The position numbers and the translations under genes are program-made. The notes beneath the pieces are model-generated. The model was not told the origin of the DNA, did not search any database, and saw nothing but the letters and a program-made list of their open reading frames with translations. A stretch of 64,000 nt of DNA. It comes from Pseudomonas sp. WS 5079 (GTDB lineage Bacteria; Pseudomonadota; Gammaproteobacteria; Pseudomonadales; Pseudomonadaceae). How positions within the stretch are numbered: the first letter of the stretch is position 1; the number at the start of each line of letters is the position of its first letter. Location of the stretch: assembly GCF_012985465.1 (NCBI RefSeq), contig NZ_JAAQWN010000008.1:1-64000 (forward strand), read 5' to 3'. This document shows, in pieces, positions 43,824 to 51,061 of the stretch.

Positions 43824-44582
43824 TCAGCCGGTCGCCAGGGCCGCCCGCCGTGCAGCGCCATGGCGCCAGCGGGTCAAATGTTCGTCGGCGTAGCGCCGCA
43901 CGCAGCGCAGCAGCGAGCTTTGCTGCTGCACCAGGAAGAAGTGGTGCCCCTCGAACATGTCCAGGGAGAAACCGCTGGCAGTGTCTTCCTGCCAGTCGAG
44001 CAATTCGTCGGCGCGCACGTCATCCTGCTTGCCACCAAATACATGGATCGGCATCGACAGCGGCTCGCGCTCGCCGTACTGGAAGCTGCCGCACAAGAGG
44101 AAGTCGGCGCGCAGGATCGGCAATGTCAGCTGCATCAACTCGCGGTTGGCCAGGGCGTCCTCGGGGGTGCCCTTGAGCGTGCGCAGGCGCTCGATCAGTT
44201 GGGTGTCGTCTTTTTCCTCGGCGTATTCACTGACATCCCGGCGCGCCGGGCCGGCGGTGGCCGAGGCAAACAACGCCAGCGGCGCAGGCAGGCCGCGTTC
44301 GCGCAGGGCGTGGGCCAGCTCGAACGCCAGCAGGCCACCGAGGCTGTGGCCGAACAAGGCATAGGGGCCATCGAGTTCGGCGCTGATCTCGCCGGCCAAT
44401 TGCGCGGCGAGCGCCTTGATATCGCGCTGCAAGGGTTCGTCCATGCGCATGCCACGCCCTGGCAACTCCAGCGGGCACACCTGCAACCACTCGGGTAACG
44501 CCCGGCGCCAGCGGCTGTAGAACATGGCGCTGGCGCCCGAATAGGGCAGGCAAAACAGGCGCAAGCGGGTCGACGTGCTCAT
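43824..44582 (-). CDS. pvdG: PvdG, type II thioesterase of pyoverdine synthesis
   Basis: A 252-residue alpha/beta hydrolase that clears misloaded carriers of the pyoverdine synthetases. Motifs: RLRLFCLPYSGASAMFYSRW at the N-terminus, nucleophile elbow LFGHSLGGLLAFELAHAL (about residues 79-97), an aspartate in GGKQDDVRADEL and the catalytic histidine in FEGHHFFL near the C-terminus. I chose the start at 44582: it gives the length of P. aeruginosa PvdG (254 aa) and has a GGGGTGG ribosome site, while longer forms run into the promoter. A PvdS-type promoter element lies 110 bases upstream; pvdL follows. Confidence 0.93.
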   Translation of the reverse strand: MSTSTRLRLFCLPYSGASAMFYSRWRRALPEWLQVCPLELPGRGMRMDEPLQRDIKALAAQLAGEISAELDGPYALFGHSLGGLLAFELAHALRERGLPAPLALFASATAGPARRDVSEYAEEKDDTQLIERLRTLKGTPEDALANRELMQLTLPILRADFLLCGSFQYGEREPLSMPIHVFGGKQDDVRADELLDWQEDTASGFSLDMFEGHHFFLVQQQSSLLRCVRRYADEHLTRWRHGAARRAALATG

Positions 44583-44692
44583 CTCAGACCACCCCTGCCT
44601 GGAACGCTGGGTTCTCGCGATACAAACGCATGTCGTCGTCCTCCGGGTGCAAATCCATGGCCGGCGTGTTGGCTGGCCTGTCACCAATGAGA

Positions 44693-44716
44693 ACGGATGG
44701 CACGGCAAAATAATTA
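44693..44716 (-). promoter_or_regulatory. Candidate PvdS promoter of pvdG-pvdL
   Basis: Minus strand: TAATT (44712-44716), 16 bases, CGT (44693-44695). It is one base off TAAAT with correct spacing, and reads toward pvdG. Confidence 0.65.
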
Positions 44717-44795
44717 GTCTGCAGGCCGGGGCCCGCACACAAAGAGATGCACCTCACAGTTTGCATTTCGGTATAAGATTAGTTCCACTTCTCAT

Positions 44796-44824
44796 TTGAC
44801 AATCATTATCATTAAGAATAATTT
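44796..44824 (+). promoter_or_regulatory. pvdS promoter overlapped by Fur box
   Basis: -35 TTGACA (44796-44801), a 17-base spacer and -10 TAATTT (44819-44824). The spacer contains AATCATTATCATT (44801-44813), a close match to half or more of the Fur consensus GATAATGATAATCATTATC. This is the arrangement expected for iron repression of pvdS. With the pvdG element, it accounts for the 312 bases between the two divergent genes. Confidence 0.82.
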
Positions 44825-44894
44825 GTTGCCCGATGTGTAGGAGGCCTCAGCAGGGATGCCCTCCACTAACCTCATTTGCAGCAAGGTGATTTCC

Positions 44895-45446
44895 ATGACG
44901 GAACAAGTATCCACAAGCAGGTGCGATTCACCGTTACTCCAGGCGTTTGTCGATAACCGGCTGATCCTGGTCAAGATCGCGGCGCGCATTACCGGCTGCC
45001 GTTCCCGCGCCGAAGACGTAGTGCAGGACGCCTACTTCAGACTGCAATCGGCGCCGCAGATCACCTCATCGTTCAAGGCGCAGCTGAGTTATCTGTTCCA
45101 GATCGTGCGCAACCTGGCTATCGACCACTACCGTAAACAGGCCCTGGAACTGAAATATTCCGGGACGGAAGAGGAAGGCTTGAATGTGGTTATTCATGGC
45201 GCTTCACCGGAAACCTCGCACATCAATTTTTCCACCCTGGAAAACATCGCCGACGCCCTGACCGAACTGCCCCAGCGCACGCGCTACGCGTTCGAGATGT
45301 ACCGCCTGCATGGCGTGCCGCAGAAGGACATCGCCAAGGAACTGGGCGTGTCGCCGACCCTGGTCAACTTTATGATCCGCGATGCGCTGGTGCACTGTCG
45401 CAAGGTGTCGGGAACCCATAGCGATACCTTTGCCCGACGGGTCTGA
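44895..45446 (+). CDS. pvdS: PvdS, extracytoplasmic-function sigma factor for pyoverdine genes
   Basis: A 183-residue iron-starvation sigma factor directing RNA polymerase to TAAAT-N16-CGT promoters. Region 2 includes ITGCRSRAEDVVQDAYFRLQ and SYLFQIVRNLAIDHYRKQ; region 4 includes LPQRTRYAFEMYRLHGVPQKDIAKELGVSPTLVNFMIRDAL. The sequence nearly matches the P. aeruginosa protein as I remember it, including the N-terminus RCDSPLLQAFVDNRLILVKIAARI. I chose ATG 44895 (MTEQVST...) with AAGGTG six bases upstream over an ATG 39 bases earlier. Expression is probably Fur-controlled; activity is normally held by the anti-sigma factor FpvR, which is not in the window. Confidence 0.95.
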   Translation: MTEQVSTSRCDSPLLQAFVDNRLILVKIAARITGCRSRAEDVVQDAYFRLQSAPQITSSFKAQLSYLFQIVRNLAIDHYRKQALELKYSGTEEEGLNVVIHGASPETSHINFSTLENIADALTELPQRTRYAFEMYRLHGVPQKDIAKELGVSPTLVNFMIRDALVHCRKVSGTHSDTFARRV

Positions 45447-45476
45447 CCACCGGGCAAATGCAATGAGGGGTGAGCT

Positions 45477-45598
45477 TGTGTGGGAGCGGGCTTGTCGGAT
45501 CGCCGCATCGCCGCGAAAGCAGTGGGTCAGGCAACATCAATGTTTGCTGGGCCGACGTCTTCGCGGCGATGCGGCGATCCGACAAGTCCGCTGCCACA
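45477..45598. repeat. REP doublet with 27-bp perfect arms
   Basis: TGTGTGGGAGCGGGCTTG... on the left and its inverted copy on the right. The arms at 45491-45517 and 45560-45586 are exact reverse complements over 27 bases. It lies between the convergent pvdS and acetyltransferase genes and may serve as a barrier to both transcripts. Confidence 0.85.
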
Positions 45599-45623
45599 GT
45601 TGATCTTCATTGCCCCGAAGATC

Positions 45624-46637
45624 TCAAGCCAACCCACACCGCTCAAAAAACCGCTCCCGCCCCAGAATCATCAGCGCCGCGCGCTTGTGGGGGAAATCGA
45701 ATTCCTTCTCGCAGTGGAAGCACTGGTTCTGCATATGCCCGATCATCTTCCCATTGTCGGCCCTGGGCTCGGCTACCACGCGCTGGGTGCGCGGGTCGTC
45801 GAGAAACAGGTAGTGCACCAGCGCCGACAGCCAACTGGCAACCTTGTGCGGCCCGCGATGATGCTCCTCCCCCACCAGCATGTGGATACCGCGGTCGTAG
45901 TCGTCCACCTCATAGAACGGCGCGATGCGATCTTCCTTGGCCCAATACGCCTCGAAATAGGCAAAGGGCTCATCGTCGAAACAGCCGATCAGGGTCAGGG
46001 TATGCGGGTCGGCGGCAAGCTTGTGCAGATAGTCCCGGTGTTGCTCCAGGCTGCCGCTTTCCTGCCAGAAGTTGGCGACCCGCGTACTGTTCTGCCAGCG
46101 ATTGAAGCGAGCCAGGTCCACATCGATCTCAAGCGTGCGCAGTGAGATCCACGCGCCCAGGCGTGCGTCAAAACGTCGGTAGACTTCACCCTGCGGCTTG
46201 GGCGCACGCAGCGGGTGGCGCTTGCCCATGCTGAAGATCATCTGCTGTGGATAGGCACCGCTCGACGGCTGGCCCAGCCAGGGCTGTGGCAATTGCCAGA
46301 ACAGCGTGCGCTCGCAACGCAACTGCCCCGCCACGTCCGTGGCCAGCAGCAGGCCGCTGCGCAGGGCCTCATCCGGGGCGTGTTCGAGGTGCCAGAAGAG
46401 TTGCTGGCGCCCAGGCTCCCGTGCAAACAGCCAGTAACACGCGGCCCACACGGCCTGTACCGACGGCACCTCAGCGGGGTTTTGCAAATGCAGGTGCAAC
46501 GCGTCGCCGCGCTCCAGGCGCAGGCGCACCAGGGGCTGGCCTGCAAGGGTCAGGGTCAGGCGGCTATCGCTTTCATCTGCGTTCAGGGCGGGCCCTGCCG
46601 GCAGTGGCAGGGCTGACAAATCTTGGAGATTGGGCAT
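45624..46637 (-). CDS. IucB/AlcB-type GNAT acetyltransferase, probable N5-hydroxyornithine acetylase (PvdY_II-like)
   Basis: A 337-residue protein whose C-terminal 190 residues (about 145-335) form the GNAT domain of siderophore hydroxylamine acylases such as IucB. Characteristic stretches: VYRRFDARLGAWISLRTLEID, LIGCFDDEPFAYFEAYWAKEDRI, GIHMLVGEEHHRGPHK (acetyl-CoA loop region) and RVVAEPRADNGKMIGHMQNQCFHCEKEFDFPHKRAALM. The N-terminal 140 residues are a less conserved cap. Such enzymes acetylate N5-hydroxyornithine in pyoverdines that carry acetyl-hydroxyornithine. A consensus PvdS promoter 40 bases upstream and pvdS next door support a siderophore role. The exact acyl donor and acceptor are inferred. 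Confidence 0.82.
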   Translation of the reverse strand: MPNLQDLSALPLPAGPALNADESDSRLTLTLAGQPLVRLRLERGDALHLHLQNPAEVPSVQAVWAACYWLFAREPGRQQLFWHLEHAPDEALRSGLLLATDVAGQLRCERTLFWQLPQPWLGQPSSGAYPQQMIFSMGKRHPLRAPKPQGEVYRRFDARLGAWISLRTLEIDVDLARFNRWQNSTRVANFWQESGSLEQHRDYLHKLAADPHTLTLIGCFDDEPFAYFEAYWAKEDRIAPFYEVDDYDRGIHMLVGEEHHRGPHKVASWLSALVHYLFLDDPRTQRVVAEPRADNGKMIGHMQNQCFHCEKEFDFPHKRAALMILGRERFFERCGLA

Positions 46638-46677
46638 GGAAGGGGCTCACGGTAATCGTCGACAGTTAGACGAAGTG

Positions 46678-46701
46678 ACGTGAACCAGCCGCAAAAATTT
46701 A
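46678..46701 (-). promoter_or_regulatory. PvdS promoter of the acetyltransferase gene
   Basis: Minus strand: perfect TAAAT (46697-46701), 16 bases, CGT (46678-46680), 41 bases upstream of the start codon. Confidence 0.8.
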
Positions 46702-46718
46702 AGACGCAGGTGTCGCGA

Positions 46719-47516
46719 TCAGGGCGCGTCAGCCACCGGCAGCACATCGATGCGGTACGGTTCAAAGATCTTCACCAGTTCGCCGCTGTCGCGCAGGCCC
46801 TTGAGCAACGCGGCAAACGCCGGGCCGCTGATCGCCGCCTTGGGCCGCAGCAATGCGTAGTGGTGGTAGACCTGATCAATGCGCTCCGACACCAGGAACT
46901 GCCCGGCGGTGTCGACATTGCGCACCATGAAGTCGCTGAGGTAGGAGCGCGTCACCAGGGCGATATCCGCACGGCCCCGGGTGACCATCAGCAAGTTGCT
47001 GTCATGGGAATAGGTCAACGTGGCGTTGAACTGCGCGGCCATGGCCTTGGGGTCGGGGTTGAAGTTGGCAAAGGCGTAGTGATAACCGCTGAACACCGCC
47101 AGGCGCTTGCCCTTGAGGTCGGCGAAATACGCCTGGTCACGACCGGACTGGCGCTGGGCGACGAAAATCTCGGCGTCCTCCAGGCCCATGTCAACGCTGG
47201 TATGGGCAATATCCTGCCATCCCCACTGCGGGTTCTCGAAGATGGCCATGTCGACCCGACCCTGCTCGAAATCACGAAAGCGCCGGGGGATGGAAGTGGG
47301 TACCAGTACAAACTGGTAGTCACTCTGCGCACGGTTCAGTGCCTCCAGCAGTTGCGGCAGCAACCCGGTGTCGGCACCCTGCTCCGGGCGCACGGTATAC
47401 GGCGGAAAATGCGCGGCACCGATCCGTACCAATTGGGCCGCCCAAACCTGCGTCTGCCACAAGGTGCCCATCGCCAACACTGTAAGTCCTGCAGCCAGCC
47501 GCCATGGCGAAAACAT
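46719..47516 (-). CDS. Periplasmic substrate-binding protein (SBP family 3 type)
   Basis: A 265-residue secreted protein with a signal peptide (MFSPWRLAAGLTVLAMGTLWQTQVWA) and a two-lobed binding fold typical of polar amino-acid binding proteins: VRIGAAHFPPYTV at the mature start, GLLPQLLEALNRA, GRVDMAIFENP, LKGKRLAVFSGYHYAF and RADIALVTRSYLSDFM. No transporter genes accompany it, so it may be an orphan receptor or supply another system. The start at 47516 is chosen for the signal peptide. It lies upstream of the acetyltransferase on the same strand; the PvdS element between them separates the units. Confidence 0.75.
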   Translation of the reverse strand: MFSPWRLAAGLTVLAMGTLWQTQVWAAQLVRIGAAHFPPYTVRPEQGADTGLLPQLLEALNRAQSDYQFVLVPTSIPRRFRDFEQGRVDMAIFENPQWGWQDIAHTSVDMGLEDAEIFVAQRQSGRDQAYFADLKGKRLAVFSGYHYAFANFNPDPKAMAAQFNATLTYSHDSNLLMVTRGRADIALVTRSYLSDFMVRNVDTAGQFLVSERIDQVYHHYALLRPKAAISGPAFAALLKGLRDSGELVKIFEPYRIDVLPVADAP

Positions 47517-47613
47517 CAGGCACGCACCGTTCAAATCTGAATCTCGCTAAGCTAGGCGTTTTTGTCTGTAGAGACAACTTTCTACCCGACAATTAATGAC
47601 CTGCGCTCCCCGC

Positions 47614-48237
47614 CTAATCGGCCTTGAGCACCAGCAGCAACGCCTCGTCGGCCAATTGTTCGAGGGTCATGCTGCCCTGGGCGCGGAACCAGGTCGTGGT
47701 CCAGGACAACGCCCCGGTCAGGAAACGCCGGGTGATAAACACGTCGCCCTTGATATAACCCGCCTGCTTGGCCTCGCCCAGCACTTGCAGCCAGATGTCT
47801 TCGTAGACATCGCGCAACGCCAGCACCTGGGCCTGCCCTTCTGCCGACAGCGAACGCCATTCGTACACCAGCACCGCCATGGCTTCGCCGCTGCCCCCCA
47901 TGATCGACTGCAACTCGCAGCGAATCAGCGCCAGCACCCGCTCGCGCACATTGCTCGCTTGGGCCAGGGAGGCGCGCATCATCGCGGTGTTGTAGTGGAT
48001 GGTTTCCTCCATCACCGCCCGCAGGATTTCGTCCTTGCTCTTGAAGTGGTGAAAGATGCTGCCGGACTGGATCCCCACCGCACTGGCCAGGTCACGCACG
48101 GTGGTGCGTTCAAAACCCTTGTTGCGAAACAGGTGAGCCGCGGTCTGCAGCAGCTTGCCCCGGGCGCTGTCGGGGTCGGTCAGTTGCCCGCCATCCACCA
48201 TGCTGCGCATTACCTCCAGGGCTTTTTGCTCGTCCAT
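47614..48237 (-). CDS. atuR: AtuR, TetR-family repressor of terpene utilisation
   Basis: A 207-residue TetR regulator. The helix-turn-helix (about 25-70) reads RGKLLQTAAHLFRNKGFERTTVRDLASAVGIQSGSIFHHFKSKDEILRAV in pieces, a canonical form. The C-terminal ligand domain contains YNTAMMRASL and RRFLTGALSWTTTWF. It is divergent from atuA, the arrangement known in P. aeruginosa, where AtuR represses atuABCDEFGH and is released by terpenoid or acyl-CoA compounds. Two mirror-image 16-base sites lie in the shared space. Confidence 0.85.
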   Translation of the reverse strand: MDEQKALEVMRSMVDGGQLTDPDSARGKLLQTAAHLFRNKGFERTTVRDLASAVGIQSGSIFHHFKSKDEILRAVMEETIHYNTAMMRASLAQASNVRERVLALIRCELQSIMGGSGEAMAVLVYEWRSLSAEGQAQVLALRDVYEDIWLQVLGEAKQAGYIKGDVFITRRFLTGALSWTTTWFRAQGSMTLEQLADEALLLVLKAD

Positions 48238-48297
48238 GCTGCTCTCCTCAACTACTTTGATTGCGTCATGGCCGGCAATTTAGGCCGTGACAGCCAC

Positions 48298-48313
48298 CCA
48301 AGCAAGCGCTTGG
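48298..48313. promoter_or_regulatory. AtuR operator site 1
   Basis: CCAAGCAAGCGCTTGG, a near-palindrome, 61 bases from the atuR start. It is the exact reverse complement of site 2. Confidence 0.72.
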
Positions 48314-48340
48314 GCAGAAGTTGTGCTCCCAGTTTACAAA

Positions 48341-48356
48341 CCAAGCGCTTGCTTGG
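48341..48356. promoter_or_regulatory. AtuR operator site 2
   Basis: CCAAGCGCTTGCTTGG, 39 bases from the atuA start and 27 bases from site 1. Two inverted-repeat AtuR sites are reported in the atuA-atuR gap of P. aeruginosa, which fits. Confidence 0.72.
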
Positions 48357-48394
48357 TAGTCTCGACCCAGCGATTTTCCAGAGAAGGACTTTCC

Positions 48395-50173
48395 ATGGAC
48401 AAGACCGTTCGTATCGGCTGCGCCAGTGCATTCTGGGGCGACACCAGCACCGCCGCCGCGCAGTTGGTGCAAGGCGGCGCGCTGGACTACCTGGTGTTCG
48501 ACTACCTGGCGGAAGTGACGATGTCGATCCTCGCCGGGGCGCGGATCAAAGACCCCCAGGCCGGCTACGCCACGGATTTCATCGAAGTGCTGGCGCCCTT
48601 GCTCGGCGATATCCAGCGCCAGGGCATCCGGGTGATCAGCAACGCCGGTGGCATCCACCCCCAGGCCTGCGCCGCCGCCTTGCAGGCCGCCTGCGACCAG
48701 GCCCGGGTGCCACTGAAAATCGCCGTGGTGCTGGGCGACGACCTGCAACCGCAGTTCAAGCAACTGCAGGGCATCGAGGATATGTTCAGCGGCGCGCCGT
48801 TGCCGGCGATGTGCGTGTCGACCAACGCCTACCTTGGCGCGCCGGGCATCGTCCAGGCCCTGCAACTGGGCGCCGATATCGTCATCACCGGGCGCGTGGT
48901 GGACAGCGCGGTGGTCAGCGCGGCCCTGGTGCATGAATTCAACTGGGCGTGGCAGGACTACGACCACCTGGCCCAGGCCGCGCTGGCCGGGCATATCATT
49001 GAATGTGGCGCGCAGTGCACCGGCGGCAACTTCACCGATTGGCGCCAGGTGCCGGACTACGAGCACATCGGTTTCCCGATTGTCGAAGTCAGCGCCGACG
49101 GCCAGTTCACCGTCAGCAAAGTGCCGGGCACAGGCGGCCTGATCAGCCAACTGAGCGTCGCCGAACAACTGCTGTATGAAATCGGCGACCCGCGCGCCTA
49201 TCTGCTGCCGGATGTGATCTGCGACTTCAGCCAGGTCACCCTGGAACAACAAGGCGAAAACCGCGTGCGCCTGCGCGGCGCCAAGGGCCTGGCACCCACC
49301 GACCAGTACAAAGTCAGCGCCACCTACCCCGACGGTTTTCGCTGCACCGCCAGTTGCCTGCTGGCCGGCATCGATGCGGTGGCCAAGGCCGAGCGGGTCA
49401 GCCAGGCGATCATCAACAAGACCTCGCAGCTGTTCAGCCAACGCGGCTGGGCGCCCTACAGCGAGGTCAACATTGAATTGCTCGGCAGCGAAGCCACCTA
49501 CGGCGCCCACGCCCGGCGCCAGGACTGCCGCGAAGTGGTGCTCAAGCTGGCGGTGCGCCACCCCAGCAAACAGGCGCTGGTGCTGTTCGCCCGGGAAATC
49601 GCCCAGGCAGCCACCGGCATGGCGCCGGGCCTGACCGGCATTGTCGGCGGCAGGCCCACGGTGTACCCACTGATCCGCCTGTTTTCATTCCTGATCGACA
49701 AGAGCGCGTGCCGTCTGAGCGTCGACTTCCAGGGCCAGTCCCACCCCTGCGAACTGCCTGCCAGCGCGGCCCTGGGTACGCCCCGCGCGCCCCTCGACCC
49801 GCCCAAGCCCGAAGGCCGCGCCGATGCCAGCGTGCCCCTGGTCAAACTGGCCGTGGCGCGCTCCGGTGACAAGGGCAATCACAGCAATATTGGCGTGATT
49901 GCGCGGCGGCCCGAATACCTGCCGTGGGTCGCCGAAGCATTGACCCCGGAGGTGATCGTCGACTGGATGAGCCATGTGCTCGACCCACTGCACGGGCGCG
50001 TCGAGCGCTGGTACCTGCCCGGCAGCCACAGCCTCAACTTCCTCCTCGAAAACGCCCTGGGCGGCGGCGGTATCGCCAGCCTGCGCATCGACCCGCAAGG
50101 CAAGGCCTTTGCCCAGCAACTGCTGGAAATCCCGATTGCCGTGCCCCGTCACCTCGCCGATCAACTCACCTAA
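48395..50173 (+). CDS. atuA: AtuA, acyclic terpene utilisation protein (DUF1446)
   Basis: A 592-residue protein of the AtuA family, needed for growth on citronellol and geraniol; its reaction is not established. The N-terminal DUF1446 domain (about 1-450) begins VRIGCASAFWGDTSTAAAQLVQGGALDYLVFDYLAE and includes ISNAGGIHPQACA and IITGRVVDSA-type blocks. A C-terminal segment (about 485-590) has VPLVKLAVARSGDKGNHSNIGV and LPGSHSLNFLLENALGGGG. ATG 48395 has AAGGAC upstream. It is the first gene of the atu operon. Confidence 0.9.
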   Translation: MDKTVRIGCASAFWGDTSTAAAQLVQGGALDYLVFDYLAEVTMSILAGARIKDPQAGYATDFIEVLAPLLGDIQRQGIRVISNAGGIHPQACAAALQAACDQARVPLKIAVVLGDDLQPQFKQLQGIEDMFSGAPLPAMCVSTNAYLGAPGIVQALQLGADIVITGRVVDSAVVSAALVHEFNWAWQDYDHLAQAALAGHIIECGAQCTGGNFTDWRQVPDYEHIGFPIVEVSADGQFTVSKVPGTGGLISQLSVAEQLLYEIGDPRAYLLPDVICDFSQVTLEQQGENRVRLRGAKGLAPTDQYKVSATYPDGFRCTASCLLAGIDAVAKAERVSQAIINKTSQLFSQRGWAPYSEVNIELLGSEATYGAHARRQDCREVVLKLAVRHPSKQALVLFAREIAQAATGMAPGLTGIVGGRPTVYPLIRLFSFLIDKSACRLSVDFQGQSHPCELPASAALGTPRAPLDPPKPEGRADASVPLVKLAVARSGDKGNHSNIGVIARRPEYLPWVAEALTPEVIVDWMSHVLDPLHGRVERWYLPGSHSLNFLLENALGGGGIASLRIDPQGKAFAQQLLEIPIAVPRHLADQLT

Positions 50174-50185
50174 GGAACTCCTGCC

Positions 50186-51058
50186 GTGGCCTTCGACTCG
50201 ATCTTCAAAGCCGACCTGTTCCAGGGGCAAACCATTATCGTCACCGGCGGCGGCAGCGGGATTGGCCGTTGCACCGCCCATGAGCTGGCGGCACTCGGCG
50301 CCCATGTGGTGCTGGTGGGGCGCAAGCCGGAAAAACTGCAACAGGTCACCCAGGAAATCAGCGAGGACGGTGGCCGCGCCAGTTGGCAGGCCTGTGATAT
50401 TCGCGATGAAGAGGCAGTGAAGGCACTGGTCAGCCAGGTCATCGAAGCGCACGGGCCGATCCACGGCCTGGTGAACAATGCGGGCGGCCAATACCCCTCG
50501 CCCCTGGCGTCGATCAATCAAAAAGGTTTTGAAACCGTGTTGCGCACCAATCTGGTGGGCGGTTTCCTGATGGCGCGGGAAGTGTTCAATCAGTCGATGA
50601 GCAAACACGGCGGTGCCATCGTCAACATGCTCGCCGACATGTGGGGCGGCATGCCCGGTATGGGCCACTCGGGCGCGGCGCGCGCGGGGATGGACAACTT
50701 CACCAAGACCGCCGCGTTCGAGTGGGGTTACGCCGGGGTGCGGGTCAACGCAGTGGCGCCGGGCTGGATCGCCTCCAGCGGCATGGACACCTACGAAGGC
50801 GCATTCAAGGCAGTGATCCCGACCCTGCGCGAACATGTGCCACTCAAGCGCATTGGCACCGAATCGGAAGTCAGCGCGGCGATTGTGTTTTTGCTCAGCC
50901 CCGCCGCCGCGTTCGTCAGCGGCAGCACGCTGCGCATCGACGGTGCGGCCAGCCTCGGCAGCCGCGCCTGGCCGCTGCACAAGGCCCAGCCGCCGAGCCC
51001 GTCGTTCAATGGTTTTCACCGCGCCTACCTGCCGGATGTGCTCAAGGAGGGCCAATAA
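50186..51058 (+). CDS. atuB: AtuB, short-chain dehydrogenase
   Basis: A 290-residue SDR protein. The NAD(P) motif is VTGGGSGIG (residues 16-24), followed by NNAGG and the C-terminal VSGSTLRIDGAASLG. The active site region reads MGHSGAARAGMDNF, where YxxxK would be expected, so the catalytic tyrosine and lysine are not evident; enzymes related to 2,4-dienoyl-CoA reductases differ in this way. A role in oxidising citronellol/citronellal or in enoyl-CoA reduction is proposed for AtuB. GTG start with AAGGA upstream; 12 bases after atuA. Confidence 0.85.
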   Translation: MAFDSIFKADLFQGQTIIVTGGGSGIGRCTAHELAALGAHVVLVGRKPEKLQQVTQEISEDGGRASWQACDIRDEEAVKALVSQVIEAHGPIHGLVNNAGGQYPSPLASINQKGFETVLRTNLVGGFLMAREVFNQSMSKHGGAIVNMLADMWGGMPGMGHSGAARAGMDNFTKTAAFEWGYAGVRVNAVAPGWIASSGMDTYEGAFKAVIPTLREHVPLKRIGTESEVSAAIVFLLSPAAAFVSGSTLRIDGAASLGSRAWPLHKAQPPSPSFNGFHRAYLPDVLKEGQ

Positions 51059-51061
51059 ACC

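Noticed and set aside
44583..44738. 52-codon upstream extension of pvdG
   Set aside because: It covers the PvdS promoter element and has no family similarity; the ATG at 44582 has a ribosome site and gives the known length.
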